A DNA stretch of 21,340 bases from Deltaproteobacteria bacterium (GTDB taxonomy: Bacteria; JAUYMQ01). Positions 6,285-14,553 of the stretch are shown here, one piece after another. Location of the stretch: contig JAUYMQ010000469.1 in NCBI GenBank assembly GCA_030698575.1, positions 1 to 21,340 of the forward strand, given 5' to 3'. The notes below the pieces were generated by a model. It did not search any database. It was not told the DNA's origin and saw only the letters and a program-made list of their open reading frames with translations. A program made the translations under genes and the position numbers. Every line of letters starts with the position of its first letter. The stretch's first letter is position 1.

Positions 6285-7418
6285 ATGAAGAGCGACTACA
6301 AGAACGGCGACGCAATCGCCCGGAAGGTCGATGCCCTCGTCAACGAGGCGCTGAAGACGCTGGTTCCCTACGCGCCCGGCAAGCCCATGGAGGAGCTGGA
6401 GCGCGAGCTGGGAATCAGCGACTCGATCAAGCTCGCCTCCAACGAGAGCTCCATGGGCCCGTCGCCCAGGGCCGTCGCAGCCATCGCCGAGGCGCTCCGC
6501 GGGCTTCACCGCTATCCCGACGGCAGCGCCTACAGGCTCGTGCACAAGATCGCCGCGCGGCTCGGCGTCGGCGCCAACGGCATCGTGCTCGGCAACGGCT
6601 CGAACGAGATCATCGAACTGGTGGTGCGTGGCTTCATGCTCCCGGGCGACGAAGCTGTATTCGCCCACCCCTCCTTCGCCATCTACCCGCTGGTGGTCCA
6701 GGCGGCGGGCGGGTTGGGTGTGCCGGTGCCACTGAAAGACCTCACGCACGATCTCCCGGCGATGGCGCGGGCCGTCACGCCGCGCACGAAGATCGTCTTC
6801 GTCTGCAATCCGAACAATCCGACGGGCACCGCGGTGCGGAAGGACGCCTTCGAGGCCTTCCTGAGGGACCTCCCCGACGGCGTGCTCGTCGCCGTGGACG
6901 AGGCCTACTTCGAGTACATGGACGATCCCCAGCGGGTCGACTCGCTCCAGTACCACGACTCGGGGAAGATCCTGCTCACGCTCAGGACCTTCTCGAAGTG
7001 CTACGGGCTGGCTGGGCTGCGCATCGGTTACGGGGTCGGGCACCCGCGGCTCATCGATTACCTGCACCGGGTCCGTCAGCCGTTCAACGTGAACTGGCTG
7101 GCCCAGGTCGGCGCCCTGGCGGCGCTCGATGACGACGCGCACCTGCGGGTTTCGGTGGAGAACAACCGCGAGCAGCTCGCCCGGATCTACAAGGCGCTCG
7201 ACGCGATGGGCGTGCGCTACACCCGCAGCCAGGCGAACTTCCTGCTGCTGCACCTTCCCGGGGGAGACGGCAAGGCGGTCTACGATCGCCTGCTGCGCCG
7301 GGGCGTCATCGTGCGCCCGATGGACAGCTACGATCTCCCTGGCACCATCCGGGTGACCGTGGGGACACCGGAGGAGAACACGCGCTTCCTGGCCGAGCTC
7401 GGCGAGGTGATCCAGTGA
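6285..7418 (+). CDS. hisC: Histidinol-phosphate / aromatic aminotransferase (HisC family)
   Basis: This is a 377-residue fold-type I PLP aminotransferase. Landmarks are LASNESSMGPSP (about 51-61), the NPNNPTG motif at 175-181, the cofactor-contacting DEAY at 205-208, and the PLP lysine Lys238 in TFSKCYGLAGLRIGYG. Length and motifs fit HisC, which transaminates imidazole-acetol phosphate in histidine synthesis. Members of this family also transaminate phenylpyruvate and hydroxyphenylpyruvate. Being placed between pheA and tyrA, 5 bases after pheA and overlapping tyrA by 4, it probably acts on aromatic keto acids, alone or in addition to histidine synthesis. The specificity cannot be told from sequence, so the symbol describes the family only. 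Confidence 0.85.
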   Translation: MKSDYKNGDAIARKVDALVNEALKTLVPYAPGKPMEELERELGISDSIKLASNESSMGPSPRAVAAIAEALRGLHRYPDGSAYRLVHKIAARLGVGANGIVLGNGSNEIIELVVRGFMLPGDEAVFAHPSFAIYPLVVQAAGGLGVPVPLKDLTHDLPAMARAVTPRTKIVFVCNPNNPTGTAVRKDAFEAFLRDLPDGVLVAVDEAYFEYMDDPQRVDSLQYHDSGKILLTLRTFSKCYGLAGLRIGYGVGHPRLIDYLHRVRQPFNVNWLAQVGALAALDDDAHLRVSVENNREQLARIYKALDAMGVRYTRSQANFLLLHLPGGDGKAVYDRLLRRGVIVRPMDSYDLPGTIRVTVGTPEENTRFLAELGEVIQ

Positions 7419-8389
7419 GGCGTGGTTCGAAGGCGGCCTCCGGGCCGCTCTTCCCGCGGATGACGATCATCGGCGTCGGGCTCATCGGCGGATCGCTCGC
7501 GATGGCCCTGCGGCGAGCGCAGCTCGTGGGCGAGATTGTGGGCGTCGGTCGCGGCGCCGCCAACCTCGCGCTGGCGCGTCGGCGCGGGATCGTCGATCGG
7601 GTCACGCGCGATCCCGGCAAGGGAGTGCGCGACGCGAATCTCGTCGTGCTGGCCACCCCGGTGGGGGCGCTGGCCGAAGTGGGCGAAGCGATCGCGCCCG
7701 AGCTCATGCCGGGCGCCATCGTGACCGACGTGGGCTCGACCAAGGCGAGTGTGCTTCGCGACCTCGAGCCGCTCATCCCGGCGCATGCCCACCTCGTCGC
7801 GGGCCATCCGATCGCGGGAACGGAAGACTCGGGCGCGGCCGCGGCTGCTGCCGATCTCTTCGAGGGTTCGCGCTGCATCCTGACGCCCACGCCTCGCACC
7901 AGCGCCGGGGCGCTGGCGAAGGTCCGGCGCCTGTGGCGCGCGACGGGCGCGCGGGTGATCGAAATGGACGCCGGAGAGCACGATCGCATTCTCGGCGCCG
8001 TCAGCCACCTGCCGCACGTGGTGGCCTACGCGCTCGTGAACGCGGTCACGGCAACGCGCAAGGATGCCCTCGATTACGCGGGAGGCGGGTTCCGGGACTT
8101 CACGCGAATAGCGGCGAGCCATCCGGACATGTGGCGCGACATTGTGCTCGCCAACCGCGAGTCCGTCCTGGCGGGAATCGACGCGGTGCTCATAGAGCTC
8201 GAATCGATCCGGGAGGCCGTCGACAAGCAGGACGGACGCCGCCTCGCCGCGGCTTTCACGCTGGCGCGCGAGCGCAGGCGCGCGCTCGACAAGCGCACGA
8301 TTAAAAGGCCGACTATCAAAAGGCAAACGATTAAAGGGCAAACGACGGCGAAGAGCCGGCCAGGCGCGGGGCGCAAAAGGAAACGATGA
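7415..8389 (+). CDS. tyrA: Prephenate dehydrogenase
   Basis: TyrA oxidatively decarboxylates prephenate to 4-hydroxyphenylpyruvate with NAD(P)+, the tyrosine branch. The 324-residue protein has a Rossmann nucleotide-binding motif GVGLIGGS (residues 20-27), VTDVGSTKA, the HPIAGTE substrate-site segment and the SHLPHVVAYAL helix of the family with its conserved His pair. No C-terminal ACT domain is present, so Tyr feedback would need another mechanism. The GTG start overlaps the hisC stop (GTGA); an internal ATG at 7460 is possible but would begin right at the nucleotide motif. The last ~35 residues form a Lys/Arg/Thr-rich tail with three 5-residue repeats (TIKRP, TIKRQ, TIKGQ) that I do not know from other TyrA proteins. 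Confidence 0.93.
   Translation: MRRGSKAASGPLFPRMTIIGVGLIGGSLAMALRRAQLVGEIVGVGRGAANLALARRRGIVDRVTRDPGKGVRDANLVVLATPVGALAEVGEAIAPELMPGAIVTDVGSTKASVLRDLEPLIPAHAHLVAGHPIAGTEDSGAAAAAADLFEGSRCILTPTPRTSAGALAKVRRLWRATGARVIEMDAGEHDRILGAVSHLPHVVAYALVNAVTATRKDALDYAGGGFRDFTRIAASHPDMWRDIVLANRESVLAGIDAVLIELESIREAVDKQDGRRLAAAFTLARERRRALDKRTIKRPTIKRQTIKGQTTAKSRPGAGRKRKR
8297..8341 (+). repeat. Three 15-bp tandem repeats in the tyrA 3' end
   Basis: Degenerate 15-base units at 8297-8311, 8312-8326 and 8327-8341 follow the pattern ACGATTAAAAGGCCG, ACTATCAAAAGGCAA, ACGATTAAAGGGCAA. They keep the reading frame and are more AT-rich than their surroundings. They encode the basic tail of TyrA. Confidence 0.75.
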
Positions 8390-9735
8390 CCGGCGCGAAG
8401 ACGGCCGATCTGCTCCGCGTGAAGGGCGGAGCCGCCATCCGGGGCGAGGTATCCGTTCCCGGCGACAAGTCGATCTCGCACCGGGCGATCATCCTGGGAG
8501 CGCTGGCCGAGGGGGAAACGCGCGTCACGAACCTCTCCCCCGGCGAGGACAACCGCCGCACCGTCGACGCCTTTCGCGCGATGGGCGTGGCGATCATCGA
8601 GGAAGAGAGCGCGCAGGGATCCCGCGTGGTCAGGGTCACCGGCGCCGGGCTCCGCGGGCTGCGCGCCCCGGCCGCGCCCATCGACTGCGGCAACTCGGGC
8701 ACGGCCATGCGCCTTCTGGCCGGCGTGCTCGCGGGCCAGCCCTTCGAATCGACGCTCATCGGCGATGCGTCGCTATCGCGCCGCCCCATGCGGCGGGTGG
8801 CCGAGCCGCTCCGGCGCATGGGCGCGCATGTGGAGGGGGACGGCGGCGAGGCGGGCGAGGTTCTGCCGCCGCTTCGCATACGGGGCCCGGCCGGGGGTGA
8901 AGCGCTCCGCGCCATCGATCACGTTTCGCCCGTGGCGAGCGCACAGGTGAAGTCGGCGGTTCTCCTCGCGGGCCTCTACGCGGGCGGGGTGACAACGGTT
9001 TCCGAGCCCGCTCCCTCGCGGGATCACACCGAGCGCATGCTCGCGGCTTTCGGCGCCGAATTGCGGGTGGAGGGGCCGCGGGTGTCGCTTCGCGGCGGGC
9101 CCCGGCTGCACGGGCGCACGGTGGAAGTTCCGGGAGACCTTTCGTCCGCGGCTTTCTGGCTTGTCGCCGCGCTCGTGACTCCCGGAGGGGAAGTCCGGGT
9201 GAACCGGGTCGGCGTGAACCCGACCCGCACCGGTGTGCTGGACATCCTTCGGCGCATGGGCGCGCAGATAGAGGTAGTCGCCGCCGGCGAAGCCGGCGGG
9301 GAGCCCGTCGCGGATCTGATCGCGCGCGGGAGCGATCTCTCGGCGGTCGAGATCACCGACCCCGAACTCGTGGTCCGGGCGATCGACGAGTTTCCGATAC
9401 TCTGTGTCGCGGCGGCCCGCGCGAAGGGCGTGACACGCATCCGGAACGCCGCGGAGCTTCGCGCGAAGGAATCTGATCGCATCGCGGTGATGGCCGCGGA
9501 GCTGGGAAAGCTGGGGGTGCGTGTCCACGCGCTCCCGGATGGTGTGGACATCGAGGGGGGAGGCCCCCTCGCGGGAGCGCGCTGCCGTTCTCACGGCGAC
9601 CATCGCGTGGCCATGTCACTGGCGGTGGCTGCCCTGGCAGCGGAAGGCGAAACCGTGATAGAGGATTCGGCCATGGTGGCCACCTCCTATCCGGGCTTCG
9701 CCGCGACGCTCGAGCGTTTGATTGCGCCGCGCTAG
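8386..9735 (+). CDS. aroA: 3-Phosphoshikimate 1-carboxyvinyltransferase (EPSP synthase)
   Basis: AroA joins shikimate 3-phosphate and phosphoenolpyruvate to form EPSP, the sixth step of the shikimate pathway, in the cytoplasm. The 449-residue protein has the N-terminal PGDKSISHR (25-33) with the phosphate-binding Lys28, CGNSGTAMRLL (101-111), the IGDASLSRRPM segment, RAKESDRI and the C-terminal SHGDHRVAMS. The sequence style (SISHRAIILGALAEGET; DASLSRRPM) is closer to the Bacillus/CP4-type branch than to the E. coli branch. Its ATG overlaps the tyrA stop (ATGA), showing translational coupling in the pheA-hisC-tyrA-aroA unit. In many Deltaproteobacteria cmk follows aroA; here only 73 bases separate the aroA stop from the preferred rpsA start. 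Confidence 0.95.
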   Translation: MTGAKTADLLRVKGGAAIRGEVSVPGDKSISHRAIILGALAEGETRVTNLSPGEDNRRTVDAFRAMGVAIIEEESAQGSRVVRVTGAGLRGLRAPAAPIDCGNSGTAMRLLAGVLAGQPFESTLIGDASLSRRPMRRVAEPLRRMGAHVEGDGGEAGEVLPPLRIRGPAGGEALRAIDHVSPVASAQVKSAVLLAGLYAGGVTTVSEPAPSRDHTERMLAAFGAELRVEGPRVSLRGGPRLHGRTVEVPGDLSSAAFWLVAALVTPGGEVRVNRVGVNPTRTGVLDILRRMGAQIEVVAAGEAGGEPVADLIARGSDLSAVEITDPELVVRAIDEFPILCVAAARAKGVTRIRNAAELRAKESDRIAVMAAELGKLGVRVHALPDGVDIEGGGPLAGARCRSHGDHRVAMSLAVAALAAEGETVIEDSAMVATSYPGFAATLERLIAPR

Positions 9736-9763
9736 CAGAGCGCCGGTGAAGGGAAGAATGAAA

Positions 9764-9778
9764 GCGGCCCCGGGCCGC
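9764..9778 (+). promoter_or_regulatory. GC hairpin just upstream of rpsA
   Basis: GCGGCCC (9764-9770) and GGGCCGC (9772-9778) form a perfect inverted repeat with a single central base. No T-run follows, so it is not a classic terminator. If rpsA starts at 9788 or 9809, this hairpin lies in the translation-initiation leader, where S1 genes are known to be autoregulated in E. coli; that role here is inference. Confidence 0.35.
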
Positions 9779-9808
9779 CAAATCCTAATGAAAGGGGTAC
9801 CCAGAGGC

Positions 9809-10936
<1,128 letters not shown>

Positions 10937-10942
10937 GTCGCG

Positions 10943-11641
10943 GTGGGCGCCCACGTGCGGGGCCAGGTCAAGAACATCACCAACTTCGGCGTGTTCGTGG
11001 GGGTCGACGAAGGCATCGACGGGCTGGTGCACATCAGCGACATCTCCTGGACCCAGCGCGTGAAGCATCCCTCGGATGTCTTCAAGAAGGGGGATGAGGT
11101 CGAGGCCATCGTGCTCAAGATCGACAAGGAGAACGAGCGGTTCTCGCTGGGGATCAAGCAGCTCGAGAAGAACCCGTGGGAGAACATTGAGGCGCGCTAC
11201 CCGGTCGGCACCGAGGTCAAGGGCACGGTGACGAGCATCGCCGACTTCGGCGTGTTCGTGCAGCTCGAGGAGGGCATCGAAGGGCTCATCTATCTCTCCG
11301 AGCTGGCGAAGGAGCGCGTGGAAGACCCGAAGAAGGTTGTGAACGTCGGCGAAGAGGTGCAGGCCGTGGTGCTGAAACTGGAGCCCGGCGAGCAGAAGAT
11401 CGGCCTCTCGATCCGCGCCTTCGATGACAAGGAAGCGAGGGATGCACTCAAGCAGGTTGCCGCGCAGCCGCGCGAGGGAGGCAGCACGTCGAGGCTCGGC
11501 GACGTCCTTCGCGAGAAGCTGGCCGAGACCGGAAGAACACTCGAATCGCTCATCACGCCCGGCGGGGAGGGGAGCGGTAACGGTCCGGAGGAGAGTGCTG
11601 GCGATCCGAAGGAGGGCGGTGACGGTCCGGAGGAGTCATGA
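10943..11641 (+). CDS. rpsA: 30S ribosomal protein S1, domains 5-6 after the TAG
   Basis: This is the rest of the S1 protein in the same frame as the upstream part. It has S1 repeat 5 (FGVFVGVDEGIDGLVHISDISW) and repeat 6 (FGVFVQLEEGIEGLIYLSELA), then a linker and an acidic tail of three 7-residue repeats (SGNGPEE, SAGDPKE, GGDGPEE). The GTG at 10943 is the first possible start after the stop, six bases away, with AGG five bases before it, so reinitiation is conceivable but not compelling. The coding quality is fully maintained up to the natural TGA, which argues that the stop is either very recent, bypassed, or an error in the sequence. The stop overlaps the sppA start (ATGA). Confidence 0.8.
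   Translation: MGAHVRGQVKNITNFGVFVGVDEGIDGLVHISDISWTQRVKHPSDVFKKGDEVEAIVLKIDKENERFSLGIKQLEKNPWENIEARYPVGTEVKGTVTSIADFGVFVQLEEGIEGLIYLSELAKERVEDPKKVVNVGEEVQAVVLKLEPGEQKIGLSIRAFDDKEARDALKQVAAQPREGGSTSRLGDVLREKLAETGRTLESLITPGGEGSGNGPEESAGDPKEGGDGPEES
11573..11635 (+). repeat. Three 21-bp tandem repeats at the rpsA 3' end
   Basis: In-phase units at 11573-11593, 11594-11614 and 11615-11635 share the pattern GG(C/T)GA(T/C)(G/C)GTCCGGAGGAG and encode an acidic Gly/Pro/Glu tail. Units 1 and 3 are nearly identical; unit 2 has diverged. GGAGGAG in unit 3 also serves as the ribosome-binding site of sppA. Confidence 0.75.
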
Positions 11642-12543
11642 AAAAGCGATCCACCTTTCTGGCCATCGTCGCCACGCTCCTGATCGTCGGCGCCTTCGCG
11701 GCGGCGGGGCTGGCGCTGGTGCGGCGGGCATCGTCACCCATGCCGCGGCTCATGGTCGGCCGTGACAAGGTCGGGGTCGTCCCCATCGAGGGGATCATCG
11801 GCCTCGATGTCGAGTCCGACAAAATCATCGAGCAGCTCGAGGCCTTCAAGGACAACCCGTCCGTGAAGGCGGTCGTGGTGCGGATCTCGAGCCCCGGGGG
11901 GAGCGTCGGCCCCTCCCAGGAGATCTACGACAAGATCCTCGAGGTTTCGGAAGAGAAGCACGTGGTGGCGTCGCTTGCCGACGTGGCGGCCTCGGGCGGA
12001 TACTACGTCGCGGCCGCGGCCGACAAGATCGTCGCCAATCCGGGGACCATCACCGGAAGCATCGGCGTCATCGCCGAGTTTCCCAACTTCGCCCAGCTTC
12101 TCGACAAGATCGGCGTGAAGCAGGCGGTCGTGAAGAGCGGCGAGTTCAAGGACATCGGCAGCCCGGTTCGGGACCTCACCGAGAAGGAAAAGCAGCTGAT
12201 GCAAGGGCTCATCGATAATGTCTACGATCAGTTCGTGATGGCCATTGTCGAGGGGCGCGAGATGGAGCGTGACGCCATACTTCCCTACGCCGACGGCCGT
12301 GTCTTTTCGGGTGAGCAGGCGCTCGCCTACGGATTCGTCGACGATCTCGGCGGGCTCGAGGCGGCGGTGAAGATGGCTGGTGAACTCGGCGGGATCGAGG
12401 GCGAGCCCGCGGTCCTCTATCCGGAGCGGCGCTTCGATTCGTTCGTTGACATGTTCTTCGGCCAGCAGGTGGATGGGCTTCTGAAGCGGGCGCAGTTGCC
12501 GTCGTTTCATCTAAGCTATCTGTTTGTTCCGCCCACACACTAG
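11638..12543 (+). CDS. sppA: Signal peptide peptidase SppA, short (36K-type) form
   Basis: SppA is a membrane-bound serine protease that degrades cleaved signal peptides in the envelope. This 301-residue single-domain form begins with a membrane anchor (about residues 7-28) after MKKR. The ClpP-like fold shows VVRISSPGGSVGPSQEIY (80-97), the nucleophile Ser119 in VAASGGYYVA, and the general base Lys171 in SGEFKDIGSPVR, so the Ser-Lys dyad is intact. The usual NPGTITGSIGVI segment is at 134-145. The ATG overlaps the rpsA stop and is preceded by GGAGG. Position between rpsA and ihfB is a common deltaproteobacterial arrangement. Confidence 0.94.
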   Translation: MKKRSTFLAIVATLLIVGAFAAAGLALVRRASSPMPRLMVGRDKVGVVPIEGIIGLDVESDKIIEQLEAFKDNPSVKAVVVRISSPGGSVGPSQEIYDKILEVSEEKHVVASLADVAASGGYYVAAAADKIVANPGTITGSIGVIAEFPNFAQLLDKIGVKQAVVKSGEFKDIGSPVRDLTEKEKQLMQGLIDNVYDQFVMAIVEGREMERDAILPYADGRVFSGEQALAYGFVDDLGGLEAAVKMAGELGGIEGEPAVLYPERRFDSFVDMFFGQQVDGLLKRAQLPSFHLSYLFVPPTH

Positions 12544-12571
12544 CCGGGCCAATCGGGACAAGGAGACCAAC

Positions 12572-12868
12572 ATGACCAAGAGCGATCTGGTATCCAAAGT
12601 CGCGGAACGGATGTCACACGTTTCCAAGAAGGATACCGAGATGATCGTGAATTCGGTCTTCGAGAGCATGTCCGAGGCGCTCAAGCGCGGAGACCGGATC
12701 GAAATTCGTGGTTTCGGGAGCTTCCAGGTGAAGCTTCGGGAGTCCCGGGAAGGGCGCAATCCCAAGACCGGCGATATCGTTTCAATCCCGGCCAAACGCA
12801 CTCCCTTCTTCAAGGTGGGAAAGGAGTTGAAGGAGCGCGTGAACTACAAGCCCGGGGACGGCAAGTAA
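12572..12868 (+). CDS. ihfB: Integration host factor beta / HU-family DNA-bending protein
   Basis: This 98-residue nucleoid protein bends DNA as a dimer. The N-terminal helical half (MTKSDLVSKVAERM) is followed by the family signature RGFGSFQVKLRE (46-57) and the DNA-intercalating arm GRNPKTGDIV with Pro64. The C-terminal FFKVGKELKERV matches IHF/HU. Closest by eye to IHF beta rather than HU because of DRIEIRGFGSF and GRNPKTGD; the distinction is not certain. The start at 12572 has AAGGAGA 5-6 bases upstream; an ATG at 12524 is inside the sppA end and would add unrelated residues. It lies 28 bases after sppA and 41 before lapA, consistent with one transcript. Confidence 0.92.
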   Translation: MTKSDLVSKVAERMSHVSKKDTEMIVNSVFESMSEALKRGDRIEIRGFGSFQVKLRESREGRNPKTGDIVSIPAKRTPFFKVGKELKERVNYKPGDGK

Positions 12869-12909
12869 CCGACTCGAGAACAGCGCGGGATGCGCAGCGG
12901 AGGAGCCAG

Positions 12910-13302
12910 ATGAGACTCGTGAAGGGGTTGGTGGGAATTGCACTGTTCTTTTCCGTCCTCTACTTCGGGATCCAGTTTGCGCGGAACAACAACCAGGCAT
13001 TGAGCCTCGAGCTTCCGGGAGGGTGGCAGACGCTGGACGTCGAGCTCTGGGAGCTCGTGCTGATCTCCGCGGCGGTGGGCGCCGCGCTGACCTTCCTCGT
13101 CTTCCTCGGCCAGCTCGTCGCCGGCGGCCTCGCGCGGCGCGGGTTCACCAAGCGCATCAAGGTGCTGGAGCGGGAGCTGAACGATCTGCGCAACATGCCC
13201 CTCTCCGCCGAGAAGGCGCCCGTGACCTCCGTGGCCGCTTTCACGCAAGACGGCGCCGCGGCGGATCCTCCCGCCGGCGCCGGTGACACGCCCGCGGCCT
13301 GA
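12910..13302 (+). CDS. lapA: LapA-domain inner-membrane protein
   Basis: LapA (DUF1049) is a small inner-membrane protein that partners LapB in controlling lipopolysaccharide assembly in E. coli. This 130-residue version has two membrane helices, about 5-25 (LVGIALFFSVLYFGIQFA) and 45-68 (ELVLISAAVGAALTFLVFLGQLVAGG), with the family pattern of an N-rich inter-helix segment (ARNNNQALSLELP). A cytoplasmic coiled-coil-like stretch (KRIKVLERELNDLR) and an Ala/Pro-rich tail follow. The ATG has GGAGG seven bases upstream. The TPR gene that follows is the expected LapB partner. The stop codon sits in the loop of a terminator hairpin. Confidence 0.85.
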   Translation: MRLVKGLVGIALFFSVLYFGIQFARNNNQALSLELPGGWQTLDVELWELVLISAAVGAALTFLVFLGQLVAGGLARRGFTKRIKVLERELNDLRNMPLSAEKAPVTSVAAFTQDGAAADPPAGAGDTPAA

Positions 13303-13317
13303 GGGCCGCGACTTTTT
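13293..13317 (+). terminator. Intrinsic terminator overlapping the lapA stop
   Basis: CGCGGCC (13293-13299) pairs perfectly with GGCCGCG (13304-13310); the loop TGAG contains the lapA TGA stop. After AC comes a run of five T (13313-13317). It is a moderate terminator that would end or attenuate the rpsA-sppA-ihfB-lapA transcript before the LapB-like gene. Confidence 0.6.
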
Positions 13318-13355
13318 CATCTTCCAATTCGTTCACAGCGATCGGGAGGGATCGG

Positions 13356-14534
13356 GTGCTGCAAGGCCTCGATAGCGCAAGCTGGGAGATCTGGGCCCCG
13401 CTGGCGATCTTCCTGCTCCTGGCCGGCCTCGTCGGGGCCGTGCTGGCGGCCCGGCGCCGCGCCGCCAGGTCTCGCGACCTCGAGTTCGACGCCTACCGGA
13501 ACGCCGTGGGCGCGCTTCTCGGGGGCGATCTCGAGGCGGCCTCGAAAGCGCTGCGGGCCGCCGCCGAGCAGAACTCCGCCCGCATCGAAACCTACCTGTC
13601 CCTCGGCCGCATCATCCGCCGCCTCGGTGATCCCGAGCGCGCCCTGCGCGTGCACCGGAGCCTGCTCGTGCGTCAGGGGCTGGCGCCGGGTCTCCGCTTC
13701 GAGGCGCTCCGCGACGCCGCCCTCGACGAGCTGGCGGCCGGCCGCCCGAAGGAAGCCCTGGCGCTTCTCGACGAGGTTCTGGCCAAGCGCCGGAAGGATC
13801 GCGAAGCGCTCACGGCCGCTGTCGAGGCGCATGCTCGGCTCGGCCACTGGGAGGCCGCCTACGAGAACCGGCGGCGGCTCGATCGCCTTGACGGTATTCC
13901 GCAGCCCGCGCTGCTCGCGCGCCTCATGGCCGCGCGCGCGCGGCAGCTCCTGGCCCAGAACGATCCCGGCGGCGCGCGCAAGGCGCTCAAGAAGGCGATC
14001 GGCGCGCATGCCGGGTCCGTTCAGGCCCTCCTGGCGCTGGGCGATACGGCGCTGCTCGAGGGGAAGGGCGAGAAGGCGGTGGAGGCGTGGGAGAAGATCC
14101 TCAAGGCCGATCCGGGGCGCGCCGCGGCGCTGTTTCCGAGGCTGGAGCAGGCTCACTACGCCATCGGCGACGTCGACCGGCTGGAGGTGATCCTGCGGCG
14201 CTTCGCCGGTGAGCACCCGGACGACGCGAATATCCATCTTCTGCTCGGACGCCACGTGGCGAAGAAGCAGCGCGTCGTCGACGCCCTCGGAAGCCTGAAG
14301 CGGGCCATCGATCTGGATCCGGGAAATCTCGCCGCCCACCTCGAGCGATGCCGCCTCCGGCTGGCGCACGGGCCGCAGGCGGATCTCGAGGGTGATATCC
14401 GCGCGCTGCTCGACGCCCTTCAGGCCGCGCCGCCCGTTACGCCCCTCGCGGCCGGCACGGCCTCCCCGCTCGAGGGGATGCTTCAGGCGGACGAGCGGCG
14501 CGCCTGGGAACTGATCCCCGCGCCAAAGCGGTAG
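13356..14534 (+). CDS. LapB/YciM-like TPR membrane protein lacking the rubredoxin domain
   Basis: This is a 392-residue protein with one N-terminal membrane helix (about 11-32) followed by tetratricopeptide repeats through most of its length, for example RIETYLSLGRIIRRLGDPERALRVHRSLL, SVQALLALGDTALLEGKGEKAVEAWEKILKADP and NIHLLLGRHVAKKQRVVDALGSLKRAIDLDPGN. Layout and position after lapA match LapB, an essential adaptor that in E. coli directs LpxC to FtsH and balances LPS synthesis. Canonical LapB ends in a rubredoxin-type metal site with two CxxC pairs. Here the C-terminus (LQADERRAWELIPAPKR) has no such cysteines. The GTG start is preceded by GGGAGG at about 6 bases. Confidence 0.8.
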   Translation: MLQGLDSASWEIWAPLAIFLLLAGLVGAVLAARRRAARSRDLEFDAYRNAVGALLGGDLEAASKALRAAAEQNSARIETYLSLGRIIRRLGDPERALRVHRSLLVRQGLAPGLRFEALRDAALDELAAGRPKEALALLDEVLAKRRKDREALTAAVEAHARLGHWEAAYENRRRLDRLDGIPQPALLARLMAARARQLLAQNDPGGARKALKKAIGAHAGSVQALLALGDTALLEGKGEKAVEAWEKILKADPGRAAALFPRLEQAHYAIGDVDRLEVILRRFAGEHPDDANIHLLLGRHVAKKQRVVDALGSLKRAIDLDPGNLAAHLERCRLRLAHGPQADLEGDIRALLDALQAAPPVTPLAAGTASPLEGMLQADERRAWELIPAPKR

Positions 14535-14553
14535 ATTTCAGAATCGAGCCCTG

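Noticed and set aside
12524-12571. Upstream ATG (12524) as the ihfB start
   Set aside because: It lies within the sppA coding end and adds 16 residues not found in IHF/HU. The ATG at 12572 has a good AAGGAGA site.
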